A DNA stretch of 64,000 nt from Limnoperna fortunei (Eukaryota > Mollusca > Bivalvia > Mytilida > Modiolidae): contig OX104124.1 of the NCBI GenBank assembly GCA_944474755.1, positions 1,674,001 to 1,738,000 on the forward strand. The letters run 5' to 3'. The notes below the pieces were generated by a model. It was not told the DNA's origin and ran no database searches. It saw nothing but the letters and a program-made list of their open reading frames with translations. Positions 45,470 to 57,087 of the stretch are shown here, piece after piece. The stretch's first letter is position 1. The number at the start of each line of letters is the position of its first letter. The position numbers and the translations under genes were made by a program.

Positions 45470-45705
45470 GCCTTTAGGGGATGGTCAGGAAATCCTGGCA
45501 ACAGCTTACAGGGTCCCTCATTCACTTCACTTTAAAAACACATTTACACTCAATAAACGTAACCACAAGGTACCAGATACAAAAACGCAAAATGTTCTGT
45601 CCGATTGACAATCAAAATGTCGGGTCCAGAAGTCCTCTATTGATTTGTGTTAAGGTGTTCTCGTTTCAGTCCGATTTGAGCTAAGATACTGCTCGCTGCA
45701 CGTTC

Positions 45706-45754
<49 letters not shown>

Positions 45755-45755
45755 C
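45470..45755 (+). mobile_element. SINE family B copy with (TCAA)n tail
   Basis: The 3' end GAGCTAAGATACTGCTCGCT is followed by GCACGTTCATCAATCAATCA and a (TCAA)n run to 45755, matching the complement of the tail at 35711. The 5' part is strongly diverged. Confidence 0.6.
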
Positions 45756-46034
45756 TCTGGTTTTCTGTACATTTTTAATCTCATGAACTTACGTAAATTT
45801 GGAAAAAAACAAAATCTCATGTGTACAAAAGTTGTTCAAATTACTTCAAATATAGAACATGTTATGTTTAATGGTCTGATGAAAAATGCCGAGGTCTATT
45901 GTCGGAGTGTATTTGTGAGGATGATCAACTTTTGGAGTTATCTACTCATGTTATTATAAAAATGAGATATAAAATAATAGTGAAAAACAACACTGTTGTT
46001 AATCAATCCATTATGTATATATTTTTTGTAAATA

Positions 46035-46250
46035 CAGACGTGGAAACACCATGGAGACAGGTAGGTGGCAGGGTATCTACAGACACGATAGACCCTGCGT
46101 CCTATGCTACTCCAAAGACATTGGTGATGAGTCTCATTACATTATTTCATGTAAATACTTTGTTAGAGGACGACAACCTGATATTTTCATAGCAACCCAA
46201 ATGTGTTTAAATTTAATCAACTATTCTCGTAACGAAATGTGGTTTTATTA
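46035..46250 (+). pseudogene. LINE C-terminal zinc-knuckle fragment
   Basis: The frame METGRWQGIYRHDRPCVLCY then SKDIGDESHYIISC carries a C-x2-C-x10-H-x4-C arrangement. The same pattern (LCN, IGDEFHYILEC) ends the broken LINE at 46810-49430, so both belong to one LINE family. The rest of this copy is absent. Confidence 0.65.
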
Positions 46251-46514
46251 GAAAAACTATGCGGATTTATAAAAATTATAAATGTGAACGTCCCTCCTGG
46301 TTACAGGTTATTCTTTATCTCATAAATGCCGTATGTTACTAATATGTATTAATGTATTATTATCTTCTCTGCAATTGTTTATGTTTATGAGAATAAACTC
46401 AATCATTCACATATGTAACGTTACGCAAAGCCGTTTTGCATTACGAATTTTTATTTACACCGAACGTCTACTATTGTCTGGTCTGAATACCGATGAGTCA
46501 AAGAGACATGTATA

Positions 46515-46735
46515 TATGTCGGTGGCCTGGATTGCCGAGTGGTTAAGATAGTTCGTCTACTATTGACCATGTGGTCTGTCAACACTGAGATGTCGGGAGA
46601 TTTTCTGTAGAAAAAACTGGCAATCCTTGTCAATTAAGATTGGAATCGAGAGCACTCTGCCCGTAATGAGACTCGAACCAGCAACTCCAGTGATAACATG
46701 ACAGTGATCACATTAGTAGACGACTAATTACACAA
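46515..46735. mobile_element. Two SINE family A fragments joined head to head
   Basis: Bases 46520-46605 are a plus-strand head: A box TTGCCGAGTGGTTAAGATAG and CTGTCAACACTGAG. Bases 46615-46735 are minus strand: TGGCAATCCTTGTCAATTAA, ATTGGAATCGAGAGCACTC and a B-box complement ACTCGAACCAGCAACTCCAG. The two halves meet in the middle of the body. Confidence 0.7.
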
Positions 46736-46809
46736 CAAAATCCGTCACCAATTCCCCGAAAAAAAGCAATTATAGAAATTGACTAATTGATTATATGGTT
46801 CTACAGTAA

Positions 46810-49430
46810 CTTTTAGAGGAACATGTAGATATATCAAAGCAAGAAGTCAATAGTTTTGTTGAACAACTTGGTGAAATCTTTATCGAGAGCGCAAAAACCA
46901 CTTTTGGAACTGAAGGAAAAAATGTCAAAAATGCTAGAAAAGTTAATATTGATAACAAACCGTGGTTCAATGACGAATGCAAATTCGCCAGAAAACATTA
47001 CAGAAAATTTAGAAGAAAATTTTCGAAACAGCGAACGGAATTAAATAAACTACGACTTACGGAGGCAGAAAAAGCGAAATAAAACAATCATGGGTAAATG
47101 CCAAAGAGAATATTCCGATAATCTTTCAGAAAATCTTAAAGATATGCGCCATAAAGACCCGAAAGAATTCTGAAAAAAAACCTCCGTCGCGGAAATTCTA
47201 AAAAACAACCTAATATCCCTATTGAAAAAATGTTTGATTTTTTTAAAGAATTGAACGAGACGCCTATCGATACTGATAACAATTTACCCACTCTAGACCA
47301 CCAAGCATTAAATCAAATAAATAACGAAATTACTCTTAATATAGAAAAAGAAGACATTCTAAAATGTATTTCAAAACTAAAGAACAATAAAGCTTGCGGG
47401 AAAGATAAAATTATTAATGAGTGTATTAAATCTACTTCTGACCGATTCATATATATTTTTGAAAAGTTATTCAACCTTATTTTTGATATAGGTGTTGTGC
47501 CTGATAGTTGGCTTATAGGAAGCATCAAATCAATTTATAAAAATAAAGGGGACAGTCAAGATCCTAAAAATTTTAGACCCATTACAATTGTGAGTTGTCT
47601 AGGTAAACTCTTCACAGCGGTGCTTACAGAAAGGCTGAATAAATACTCAGATGAAATTCGAATACTTAAAGAGAATTAATGTGGCTTCAGGTAATGGCTA
47701 TAGTGTCACAGATAACTTATTTTCTTTACATGCTTTATTTGAACTTCTCAAACTTAATAAAAAGAAACTTTACTGTGCCTTTATAGATTTTGAAAAGGAA
47801 TTTGATAAAGTATGGAGAACGGGTCTCTGGCATAAATTGATTTTAAGTAATATAAATGGCAAAATGTTACATGTTATCCAAAACATGTATAAAAGTATAA
47901 AATCAAATATTGTTTTTAACAATGAGAAGTCTGATTTCTTTTCCTGTAATAATGGAGTGAGACAGGGAGAAAATATGTCACCTTTTCTTTTTGCTATCTT
48001 TCTATTAAAATGACTTTGAGTCGTTTCTTAAAAGTCAAAATAATACAGAATTGTCATCGATAACTGATGATTTAGAAAGTAGTCTACGAGTTTTCTTGAA
48101 AATATTTGCACTTTTATATGCAGACGACACTGTCCTAATGTCCGAATCGCCGGATGGACTCCAACAACAGTTAAATAGTTTCTATGAATATTGTAATTCT
48201 TGAAAACTCAAAGTAAACATAGGAAAATCTAAAATCGTATGTTTTTCGAATGGAAGGCTCCCTAATAATTTACGATTTGTTTTTAATAACATCGACTTAG
48301 AAATTGTAAAAGAATTTAATTACCTAGGAACAAATTTAAACAAAACCGGAAATTTTGGTCCCGCAATTAAAGCTCAAGCAGAAAAGGGAAGAAAAGCCAT
48401 GTATGAAATTATCAAGTTAGGTCGATAACACAATCTATCAATCTCCTGTCACTTAGACCTGTTTGACAAGATGGTGAAACCAATACTTTTACACGGCTGT
48501 GAACTTCGGGGTTTAAAAACTACCACTTATTAGAAAGAATCCACCTAAAATTCTGTAAACTCCTACTAAACCTAAAGTCTTCTACACCAAACTGCTTTGT
48601 ATATGGCGAATTGGGACGATTTCCTTTGAGTGTAGATATCAAAACTAGGATGGTTATGTACTGGTCTAAATTACTTATAGGTAAACAAACAAAGCTATCT
48701 TCTATTTTGTATAGATTGATGTTAAATCTTTCAAATAATCAAAATAGAAATTTCCCATGGCTTTTCTACATTAAAAATCTATTTAATGAATGTGGACTAA
48801 CACACATTTGGGACTCTAAAACTTTCCCATCTTTTATGTGGTTAAAACAAAGTATACGACAATGTTTCACTGATCAATTTCGTCAAAACTGGCACGATGA
48901 AACCCGAAATTGCTCAAAGGCAACAAATTATAAGCTGTTTAAAGACACACTAGAATTCGAAAACTACTTTGAAATACTTAATAAAAAAGCATCTGTTTTA
49001 TTTTGTAAATTTAGAACGGGTAACCATAAACTCCCCATTGAGACAGATGGGATAATATTGACAGATCTGATAGAAAATGTATGCTTTGTAATGTGCAAAT
49101 TGGGGATGAATTTCACTATATTCTAGAATGCAATGCATTGTCTCAGGAAAGAAGCAATTTGATCAGTGGACATCTATTTCGAAACCCAAATATTTTAAAG
49201 TTTAAAGAAACTATGATAACCAAAAAAAAAGTTAAACTCTACAAGCTCTGTAAAGTTATTAAAATTATTACTAAAAACGAGTCTTCTTGACTAACTCTCT
49301 GTCTGTTAATTACACTGTATTAGTGTCTATCTATGTTTATGATAATTTCGATTGTAATATTGTAAATATTGTATATAGTATTTCTCTGTATCTCTGTAAT
49401 ATTGGATGAGAATAAAGTTATAATTATTAT
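46810..49430 (+). pseudogene. Broken non-LTR retrotransposon (LINE) ORF2
   Basis: The element is 5'-truncated and lacks the endonuclease. Bases 46813-47080 read the linker before the RT (NKPWFNDECKFARKHYRKF). Bases 47230-47679 hold RT motifs 0-2 (NKACGKDKIINECIKS, PKNFRPITIVSCLGKLF). Bases 47651-48013 hold motif A (FIDFEKEFDKVW) and motif B (NGVRQGENMSPFLFAIF). YADD, the catalytic motif, is at 48117-48128 (LLYADDTVLMSES). Bases 48611-49126 are the C-terminal domain, and 49081-49180 the zinc knuckle (MLCNV, IGDEFHYILEC). At least four frameshifts or stops break it. AATAAAG and a short TTATTATT tail end it near 49430. The type resembles Jockey/CR1-group or similar LINEs; the clade is uncertain. 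Confidence 0.85.
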
Positions 49431-49645
49431 TAGTATTTCAGCTGTATTCAGGACGAGGAAAAATTGGCAAAAGACAGTGAGATGAACTACAGGAAGCAGA
49501 CTGAAATAAGGAAAAATTATGGGTTTATGTGCCAAGGCTACAATAAGACTACTCTTTCGGAAGTGATCTTCATCATGCACAGACAGAGGCACTATCCACA
49601 TACGTTACTCACTATATTCCGCAGTCGTATCATAAGCTGACAACT
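49430..49645 (-). mobile_element. SINE family B copy abutting the LINE tail
   Basis: GTATTTCAGCTGTATTCAGG lies directly after the LINE tail, followed by CTACAATAAGACTACTCTTT and CGTTACTCACTATATTCCGC, matching the order of 35711-36239 and 50955-51150. Confidence 0.6.
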
Positions 49646-49836
49646 TCCTACCCCCCCCCCCCTTTATTCGCCAACTGGAGACGCTGCGAGTAGCTCTGTG
49701 GGTCAACACCAAGGACGAATTCAGGTACCCAGGCAAAGATACAGAAGTTTGATGCTTTAGTATTGATTATTGACGAAAACGAAGTTAAACTAGCTTGTAA
49801 GATATAAGAGTTGTGAGCCTGCGCCCAGTAGAGTTG

Positions 49837-50446
49837 AGCTACAATAATGTAGCTCCTTTTTTCATGGACGGAGCTACAAAGAGGTCTCATTACTCGTAAT
49901 GGAGCAAGCCGGTAGTGATTCACATCCGGGGGTTTTATGCATATAATAAGCTATTAAACGGTTTCCTTAGATTGCTACATACTTTTTAAAGTCTTTGAAG
50001 TTAAACTGATATTTCTACAACACCTTATTAGTTACAGAACTGTAGTTTTACACTTTATTCGTAATCATGGCCATTGTTGTCAAAATTTGAATTCGAAGTG
50101 CATAATTTCTGAATCGATTTGGTAAAAAAAAAATGTTCATCCGGATCAAGTTTTTCCGGATTTATTGCATTAGCTGGGATCACATTTTATCCGATATGAT
50201 TCTACAGTTCTACACTCCACAATTTCAATTTTGTCAACAATGCCAGGATTACGAAAAAGTGTTAAAATTATTTAATTAGACATTGTAGAAATGTCAGCTG
50301 AACGGCGGGGAAAGGAAAAATATAAATTAAACAAAGATAGCAGTTTAATAGCGGAAAATAGGTAAAAATCCCAAGAGACACTCAATGTTTTTGATCCATT
50401 AATGGGACCTCTTTGTCCATAAGAAGGGAGCTACATTATTGTAGCT
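49837..50446. mobile_element. TIR element of about 610 bp
   Basis: The left end AGCTACAATAATGTAGCTCC (itself nearly palindromic) is matched by the right end, whose complement starts the same 20 bases. The inverted repeats continue through CATGGAC and AAAGAGGTCTCATTA on the left, complement of TAATGGGACCTCTTTGTCCA on the right; the left arm has an extra GGAGCTAC copy. Arms are about 60-70 bp. Flanks share AGTT but the duplication is not clear. Confidence 0.75.
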
Positions 50447-50574
50447 TAGTTGAAGTCTTAGGGCTTGAACGTAAATAGAGACAAAAGCTTCGAATTCTTA
50501 GTTTATAAAATCAAGATCCTTTAAACTAAGTTGTATTTTGCACTAATCATCTCGTTAAAACTTGTCAGTGCGTT

Positions 50575-50720
50575 TTGTTTATTTCGAATGCGCACCATTG
50601 CTTTTCGTTTGGAAGAGCATGCGCACCATAGTGCTATTTTTCGTTTTGCGGAGCACGCGCACCATTGTGCTGCTTTTCGTTTGACAGAGCATCATTATTC
50701 TTCTGCTCACTTGAGCACGC
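50575..50720. repeat. Three tandem units of about 45 bp
   Basis: GCGCACCAT recurs three times, each followed by GCT-TTTTCGTTT and GAGCA. The overlapping frames on both strands have repeated ALRAHHxAxFRL-like text and are not considered genes. Confidence 0.7.
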
Positions 50721-50894
50721 AGCCATAGTGGAAAAAATGAATTAAATGTTCTAGTAACAATCTTAAGTAAGGAATCGTACCTACGTTGGTGATGACAGCA
50801 AGAATATTGTCGAGGCTGGACACAATTAACACATAGTACTCGGTAAAGCAAGGATTCTTGACAGTCACGTGTAGGTCGTCTCTAGTAGATTTTG

Positions 50895-51150
50895 TAGCTT
50901 TGTGACCGAGTGGTCTTAGTAAATCTATCTACTATAAACACCGAGTCTAACTGCTTCAATGAGACTACTCTTTTTTTCGAAATATGTAAAAGGGGTCTTT
51001 ATCGCGCAAGGAGCGTGGAACTCTCCAAAGACGTTACCCACTATGGTCCGCGGTCAGGAGGGTCTCCCCTATCCAACACCGGGGACGCGCTGGGCTGCTC
51101 TGTGTGTCGAGCACTGGGAACCCTCCCATTATGGTCCCAGGGGGACTATT
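50895..51150 (-). mobile_element. SINE family B copy with a tRNA-head relic beside it
   Basis: GAGACTACTCTTTTTTTCGA, AAAAGGGGTCTTTATCGCGC, AGGAGCGTGGAACTCTCC and CGTTACCCACTATGGTCCGC match the copy at 60743-61078 in complement. Bases 50895-50955 resemble a family A head (TTTGTGACCGAGTGGTC). Confidence 0.65.
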
Positions 51151-51479
51151 AGATAGTGAAGAATATTAATGAATTTTTTGTGGGTTTCTCTTGTCCTTCG
51201 TCACCTTGCATCAATTTTTGATGTAAGTATCACGACGACTAATTTTGATTTTTTTAATTGAATTCCAATAGACAAAATACGAAATATTAGATACGCAGTT
51301 ACTCATCAATTATGTACTAACATATACCGAGGACCTTTGAATATTTGTTTGATTATCAGAGGTCACGCAAGGACATTTGACATTGAAATATAATGTTAAA
51401 TTTCAATCAAAACAAAGTAAACAATGATAGTAAACATGGATATTAAGCACGTACCGTGTAGTCAAGTGCTTCCGTATAT

Positions 51480-51790
51480 ACTGACTGTGATCCTATGATC
51501 ACATGTTACTGACTAGTGGTGTATGATACCCACCCTACCATTTTCATCAACAAACCAACTCACACACTACAATAACAGAAGCGTGAGATTTGGCGCCTGC
51601 CGTAAAACCTGCTTTAACCTTAATCTTTTGAAATGCCTGTACAAAGGACCATTGCTGTAGTTGCTATATTTCTGTTGTTGGTTCTCGATTTCTTGGACTA
51701 AGATTTCAAGATGGATTGTCTTATTTTGACAGTTTCTTGGTGTTCTGTATTTTTGTTATTACTTCATGAAACAAGGACATAACCCAGGCA
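51480..51790. repeat. Dispersed repeat R1, copy 3
   Basis: It contains ATGATACCCACCC, ACACACTACAATAACAGAAG, GGACCATTGCTGTAGTTG, TCTCGATTTCTTGGACT and GGATTGTCTTATTTTGACAG in the same order as copies 1 and 2. Confidence 0.6.
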
Positions 51791-52619
51791 TCGTCATTCT
51801 GCCTTCTTCTGAACTATTATGCAAAGAGTTTCAGTCAAATACCGGTAAAAGTAGTACTATCAGTACCGATCAGTTCACTGTTGCCTAATATATAATTGAA
51901 CCGTACATACTACCAGAATAAATAGGGCATATCTTTAAAGCTGAATATTTAAGGAAACCTGAGGATGAAGTTTTATTGGTTTCAATTAAATATAAAAATA
52001 TTGAGAGTCAATGAAGAACATGCACTATTTTTTGGACTGAAATTTGAAAGATAAAGTATATTTTCGACTTTATGAACTTCCGGTTGAGCGCTCGTTCTTT
52101 TAACGCAATTAAACATAGAGTAAAATTTAAACAGAATGCTGACCCGGTGTATATTCTTATGGAACAGAAGTTTCACTTTATTTGAAACAAAGGTAATTTG
52201 TCTAGGAAAAGTCAGTCATCGCATTTTATATAGCCAAGAGTCGAAAAACAATGGTGGTTCCAACCTTTACTTAAAATAAACATTGTTAAATGCAGTTAAA
52301 TCGTCTATATGATCGAGACTATAATGTATTATGTACGTTTTTACACGTAAGGTATCAATTCCCGTGAAAGACTTAAGATGCTCTACTTATGCCTTGACAC
52401 AACGAAACACATTACCATAACGTCGTCTGGGGTCATATAGGCCACATATATGTTGTTAATTAAGTCTAAGCATGACCGATGTAGGCGTTGATTGACAAAC
52501 GTAAGCCGTGAGCTGCAAATTATCAATTAAGGAACAAACTTGAAATTTATTATCATTTCACTAAGACGACAAACAGAAAAATAATCTTTTTTTCAAAACA
52601 CGTGATATTTTGTACATAT
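51791..52619. other. Unassigned stretch
   Basis: Only chance frames are visible (the longest 64 codons, minus strand). Confidence 0.4.
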
Positions 52620-52628
52620 GGTATCGGT

Positions 52629-53101
52629 CATCCTCACAAGTCAGGGTTTCTGTGTCCACATGTGTCCACGAAACCCTGACAAACTAGCTAGGAAATTCCC
52701 GGGCTAGAAGATTTTCGTATGACGTCAATCCTTCAAAATATCAACCAATGAAATTGCTTGAAAGAAGCAAGTGTTTGGCAGTATACATTCCTACTCATTC
52801 TTGAGTTGGAAGAAAACGTAACGCAACTAATACATAACGCGGTAATAACAAACTATTAACACTACTGTACGAAATACACTGATTTTCACATGGTCTATGC
52901 AACACATCCGTTTGGTTTATTTACAATCGATATCGGGATATCCCCTAACCAAGTTGTGAATGAAAGCGAGCTTTTGATTGGCTACATCAAGGTATGATGT
53001 AGCCAATCAAAATAGTGACTTCTAGCCCGGGAATTTCCTAGCTAAGTTTGTCATGGTTTCGTGGACACATGTGGACGCAGAAAACCTGACTTGTGAGGAT
53101 G
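52629..53101. mobile_element. 473 bp MITE with 83 bp inverted repeats and 9 bp target duplication
   Basis: GGTATCGGT flanks both ends exactly (52620-52628 and 53102-53110). The ends begin CATCCTCACAAGTCAGG and match for about 83 bp with only a few differences, through GTCCACATGTGTCCACGAAA and GGAAATTCCCGGGCTAGAAG. The arms contain smaller palindromes (GTCCACATGTGTCCAC), and GATTGGCTACATC is inverted near the right arm. A 9 bp duplication with long repeats fits Mutator-like elements; Merlin (8-9 bp) is an alternative. No coding sequence. Confidence 0.85.
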
Positions 53102-53329
53102 GGTATCGGTTAGTGATGATAATTATATTTAGAGTAAAATTAGATTAGTTTTAAAAAACCTATATTAAAGTTTGCCTAATCTTAAAGATTCAATGGTTGA
53201 ATGTATACTTAGTATCTAAAGGCAATTAATTTTTTGTGGTAATTAGGGAAGAGCACTAAAGACTATGATTGGAGTAATAAAAAATGGTGGTACGAGGAGA
53301 TAATGCCAATGTCAGATTACTGCAAATTA

Positions 53330-56200
53330 ATGAATACCAGCTGCTATTGGAACAACAATGCTTTGAACCAATACACAGCCCATATAAGCGACGCCACGCT
53401 CCTGTGGCGACATCCCACCCTTGTCAGCCACTACACAGTCCAAGTGAAGGATATCACGCTCCTGTGCGCCACTACTTAGTCTAGATTAGCAATGTCACGC
53501 TGCTATGAGCCACTTTATAGTCCAGGTAAGCGATATCTTGTTCCTTCAAGCTACTATATAGTCCAGGTATGCGATATCCCGTTCCTTTAAGCGACTATAT
53601 AGTCCAGATAAGCGATATCCCGTTCCTTTAAGCCACTGCATAGTCCAGGTAAGCGATATCCTGTTTTTTAAGCCACTTTATAGTCCAGGTAAGCGATGTC
53701 CGTTCCTTTAAGCGACTATATAGTTCAGGTAAGCGATATCCTGTTCCTTTAAGCCACTACATAGTCCAGGTAAGCGATATCCTGTTCCTTTAAGCCACTA
53801 CATAGTCTAGGTAAGCGATATCCCGGGTTTGTAAGTCACTACATAGTTCAGGTAAGCGATATCCTGTTCCTTTAAGCCACTACATAGTCCAGGTAAGCGA
53901 TGTCCGTTCCTTTAAGCGACTATATAGTTCAGGTAAGCGATGTCCTGTTCCTTTAAGCCACTACATAGTCCAGGTAAGCGATGTCCGTTCCTTTAAGCGA
54001 CTATATAGTTCAGGTAAGCGATATCCTGTTCCTTTAAGCCACTACATAGTCCAGGTAAGCGATATACTGTTCCTTTAAGCGACTATATAGTCCAGGTAAG
54101 CGATATCCGTTCCTTTAAGCCACTACATAGTCCAGGTAAGCGATGTCCGTTCCTTTAAGCGACTATATAGTCCAGGTAAGCGATATCCTGTTCCTTTAAG
54201 CCACTGCATAGTCCAGGTAAGCGATGTCCGTGCCTTTAAGCGACTATATAGTTCAGGTAAGCGATATCCTGTTCCTTTAAGCCACTACATAGTCCAGGTA
54301 AGTGATGTCCGTTCCTTTAAGCGACTATATAGTTCAGGTAAGCGATATCCTGTTCCTTTAAGCCACTACATAGTCCAGGTAAGCGATGTCCGTTCCTTTA
54401 AGCGACTATATAGTTCAGGTAAGCGATGTCCTGTTCCTTTAAGCCACTACATAGTCCAGGTAAGCGATGTCCGTTCCTTTAAGCGACTATATAGTTCAGG
54501 TAAGCGATATCCTGTTCCTTTAAGCCACTACATAGTCCAGGTAAGCGATATCCTGTTCCTTTAAGCGACTATATAGTCCAGGTAAGCGATATCCGTTCCT
54601 TTAAGCCACTACATAGTCCAGGTAAGCGATGTCCGTTCCTTTAAGCGACTATATAGTCCAGGTAAGCGATATCCTGTTCCTTTAAGCCACTGCATAGTCC
54701 AGGTAAGCGATGTCCGTGCCTTTAAGCGACTATATAGTTCAGGTAAGCGATATCCTGTTCCTTTAAGCCACTACATAATCCAGGTAAGCGATGTCCTGTT
54801 CCTTTAAGCCACTACATAATCCAGGTAAGTGATTGTACGCTACTGTAAGCTACTACAAAGTACAGCTAGCGAAAAATCACGGCAATGTGGGCCACTACAT
54901 ACTCCAGGTAAAGTAAGCGATATCCTGTTCCTTTAAGCCACTACATACTCCAGGTAAAGTAAGCGATATATCGCTCCAGTAATCCACTATATACACCAGA
55001 TTATAAGCGATTTCACGCTGATTGGAGCCACTAAATTAAGCGATGCCACACTCCTGTGGGTCACTACGTTTACACGAAATTGATGTCTTGCTCCTGTGGA
55101 CCAGGTAATCGACATTCCGCCCGTGTCAGCTATTACATAGTCCAGGTAACGATATCCCATGTCTGTAAGCCTCTACATAGTCCAGGTAACGATATCCTAT
55201 GTCTGTAAGCCTCTACATAGTCTAGGTAACGATATCCCATGTCTGTAAGCCTCTACATAGTCTAGGTAACGATATCCTATGTCTGTAAGCCTCTACATAG
55301 TCTAGGTAAGCGATATCCTATGTCTGTAAGCCTCTACATAGTCCAGGTAACGATTTCCCATATCTGAAAGCCTCTACATAGTCTAGGTAACGATATCCTA
55401 TGTCTGTAAGCCTCTACATAGTCTAGGTAACGATATCCCATGTCTGTAAGCCTCTACATAGTCTAGGTAAGCGATATCCTATGTCTGTAAGCCTCTACAT
55501 AGTCTAGGTAACGATATCCTGTCTGTAAGCCTCTACATAGTCCAGGTAACGATTTCCCATATCTGAAAGCCTCTACATAGTCTAGGTAAGCGATATCCTA
55601 TATCTGTAAGCCTCTACATAGTCTAGGTAACGATATCCCATGTCTGTAAGCCTCTACATAGTCTAGGTAAGCGATATCCTATGTCTGTAAGCCTCTACAT
55701 AGTCTAGGTAACGATATCCTGTCTGTAAGCCTCTACATAGTCTAGGTAACGATTTCCCATATCTGAAGGCCTCTACATAGTCTAGGTAAGCGATATCCTA
55801 TATCTGTAAGCCTCTACATAGTCTAGGTAAGCGATATCCTATGTCTGTAAGCCTCTACATAGTCCAGGTAAGTGATACCTCGTGTCTGTAAGCCTCTACA
55901 TAGTCCAGGTAAGTGATACCCCGTGTCTGTAAGCCTCTACGTCTAGGTAACGATATCCTATGTCTGTAAGCCTCTACATAGTCCAGGTAACGATATCCTA
56001 TATCTGTAAGCCTCTACATAGTCCAGGTAACGATATCCCATGTCTGTAAGCCTCTACATAGTCTAGGTAACGATATCCCATATCTGTAAGCCTCTACATA
56101 GTCAAGGTGAGTGATATTATGCCTTGAGCCTCTACATAGTCTAAGTGAGAAAAATCAATATCACGCTCTAACGAATCACTATATAGTCCATCATACATAG
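53330..56200 (+). repeat. 2.8 kb satellite array of about 40 bp units carrying CAGGTAAG
   Basis: Block 1 (about 53500-54960) has units of 39-41 bp: TCCAGGTAAGCGATATCCTG then TTCCTTTAAGCCACTACATAG. Two unit types alternate (GCCACTACATAG and GCGACTATATAG) and a 486 bp higher-order period is visible (a CACTGCATAG variant at 54201 and 54687). Block 2 (about 55130-56110) has 39-42 bp units: TCTAGGTAACGATATCC then ATGTCTGTAAGCCTCTACATAG. Units at both edges are degenerate. Nearly every unit holds AGGTAAG or AGGTAAC, with CAG before it in most of block 1. No frame stays open. Confidence 0.95.
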
Positions 56201-56289
56201 TTATTCCGCTCCAAACTTCATTTATCTATAATTATTGTTGGCTGATTTTTTTGTATGAACATTCCTACTGACCATATCAACCTGTCAAT

Positions 56290-56530
56290 AGTTGGTTTTT
56301 GTTGTTGTTTTTTTTTTGTTATTTGTTTTGTTTTTGTTGTTTTTTTTGTTTTTTTTTGGGGGGGGGGTTCTCTTTTTTGTCTTTTGTTTTATTAATTTTT
56401 GTTTGTTTTTGTATTTTGAATTTTGTTTTTTGTTTTTTGTTTTTGTTTTTTTTTTTTGTTGTTGTTTTTTGTTGTTTTTGTGTTTTGTTTCTCATATTTT
56501 TGTTTTTGTTTGTGTTAAATGCTTCCAGCA
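56290..56530. repeat. T/G low-complexity tract
   Basis: Runs of GTTTTT and TGTTGTTTT, with nine consecutive G at about 56358. The three overlapping frames (hydrophobic Phe/Cys/Leu on plus, Lys/Asn on minus) are composition artefacts. Confidence 0.9.
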
Positions 56531-56752
56531 AAACACTTATTGCTTTTTTTTGTCTTTGTAACTTCAGATTTATGAGCACACACACATCAAGACAGTTCTT
56601 TCAGAGAAACATTAATCTGACTCATCACTCTTGTTTTTAAATGTACAATATATTTTATAAGGTACATGATAAATGAAAATAAACGACATTTAGTTACATC
56701 CGGTCTTTTCTTTTACTATATTGTTCTATCGTCCTCTTTTGTTTTGACGAAG

Positions 56753-57085
56753 GGCCTCGGTGGCCGAGTGTTTAAGGTCTATTGATCACGTTTTCTGCCA
56801 CCACTGAGGTTGCGTGTTTGAGTCTCATTGCGGGCAGGATATTCTCTACTCCAATCTTAATTTATTAGTTGTTTGTTTGAATGTTGTTTAATGTCACTTT
56901 CAGCAATTTTTCAGCGTGGCGTCAGGTTTTTATTGTGGGAGGAAGTCGGAGTTCCTGGAGTAAAAATAAGATTTGAGTCGAGCGCACCCTGCCCGCAGTA
57001 AGGCTCGAACCTGCAATCACATTGTTTACAGACCACGTGATCAATAGTAGACGAACTACATTAACCATTTGGCCACCGACCACGA
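56753..57085. mobile_element. Head-to-head pair of SINE family A copies
   Basis: Bases 56753-56860 are a plus-strand head (GGTGGCCGAGTGTTTAAGG, then TTGCGTGTTTGAGTCTCATT). Bases 56865-57085 are a minus-strand copy (TTGTTTGAATGTTGTTTAAT, CACTTTCAGCAATTTTTCAG, AACCATTTGGCCACCGA). Confidence 0.8.
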
Positions 57086-57087
57086 AG

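Noticed and set aside
53500..56110. CRISPR-like array of about 40 bp repeats
   Set aside because: The units are contiguous variants of one sequence with no unique spacers, in AT-rich eukaryotic DNA without cas genes. It is a satellite.
56292..56640. Hydrophobic Phe/Leu/Cys-rich proteins (89 and 113 codons) and a Lys-rich one antisense
   Set aside because: They arise from T/G low-complexity sequence; composition alone explains them.
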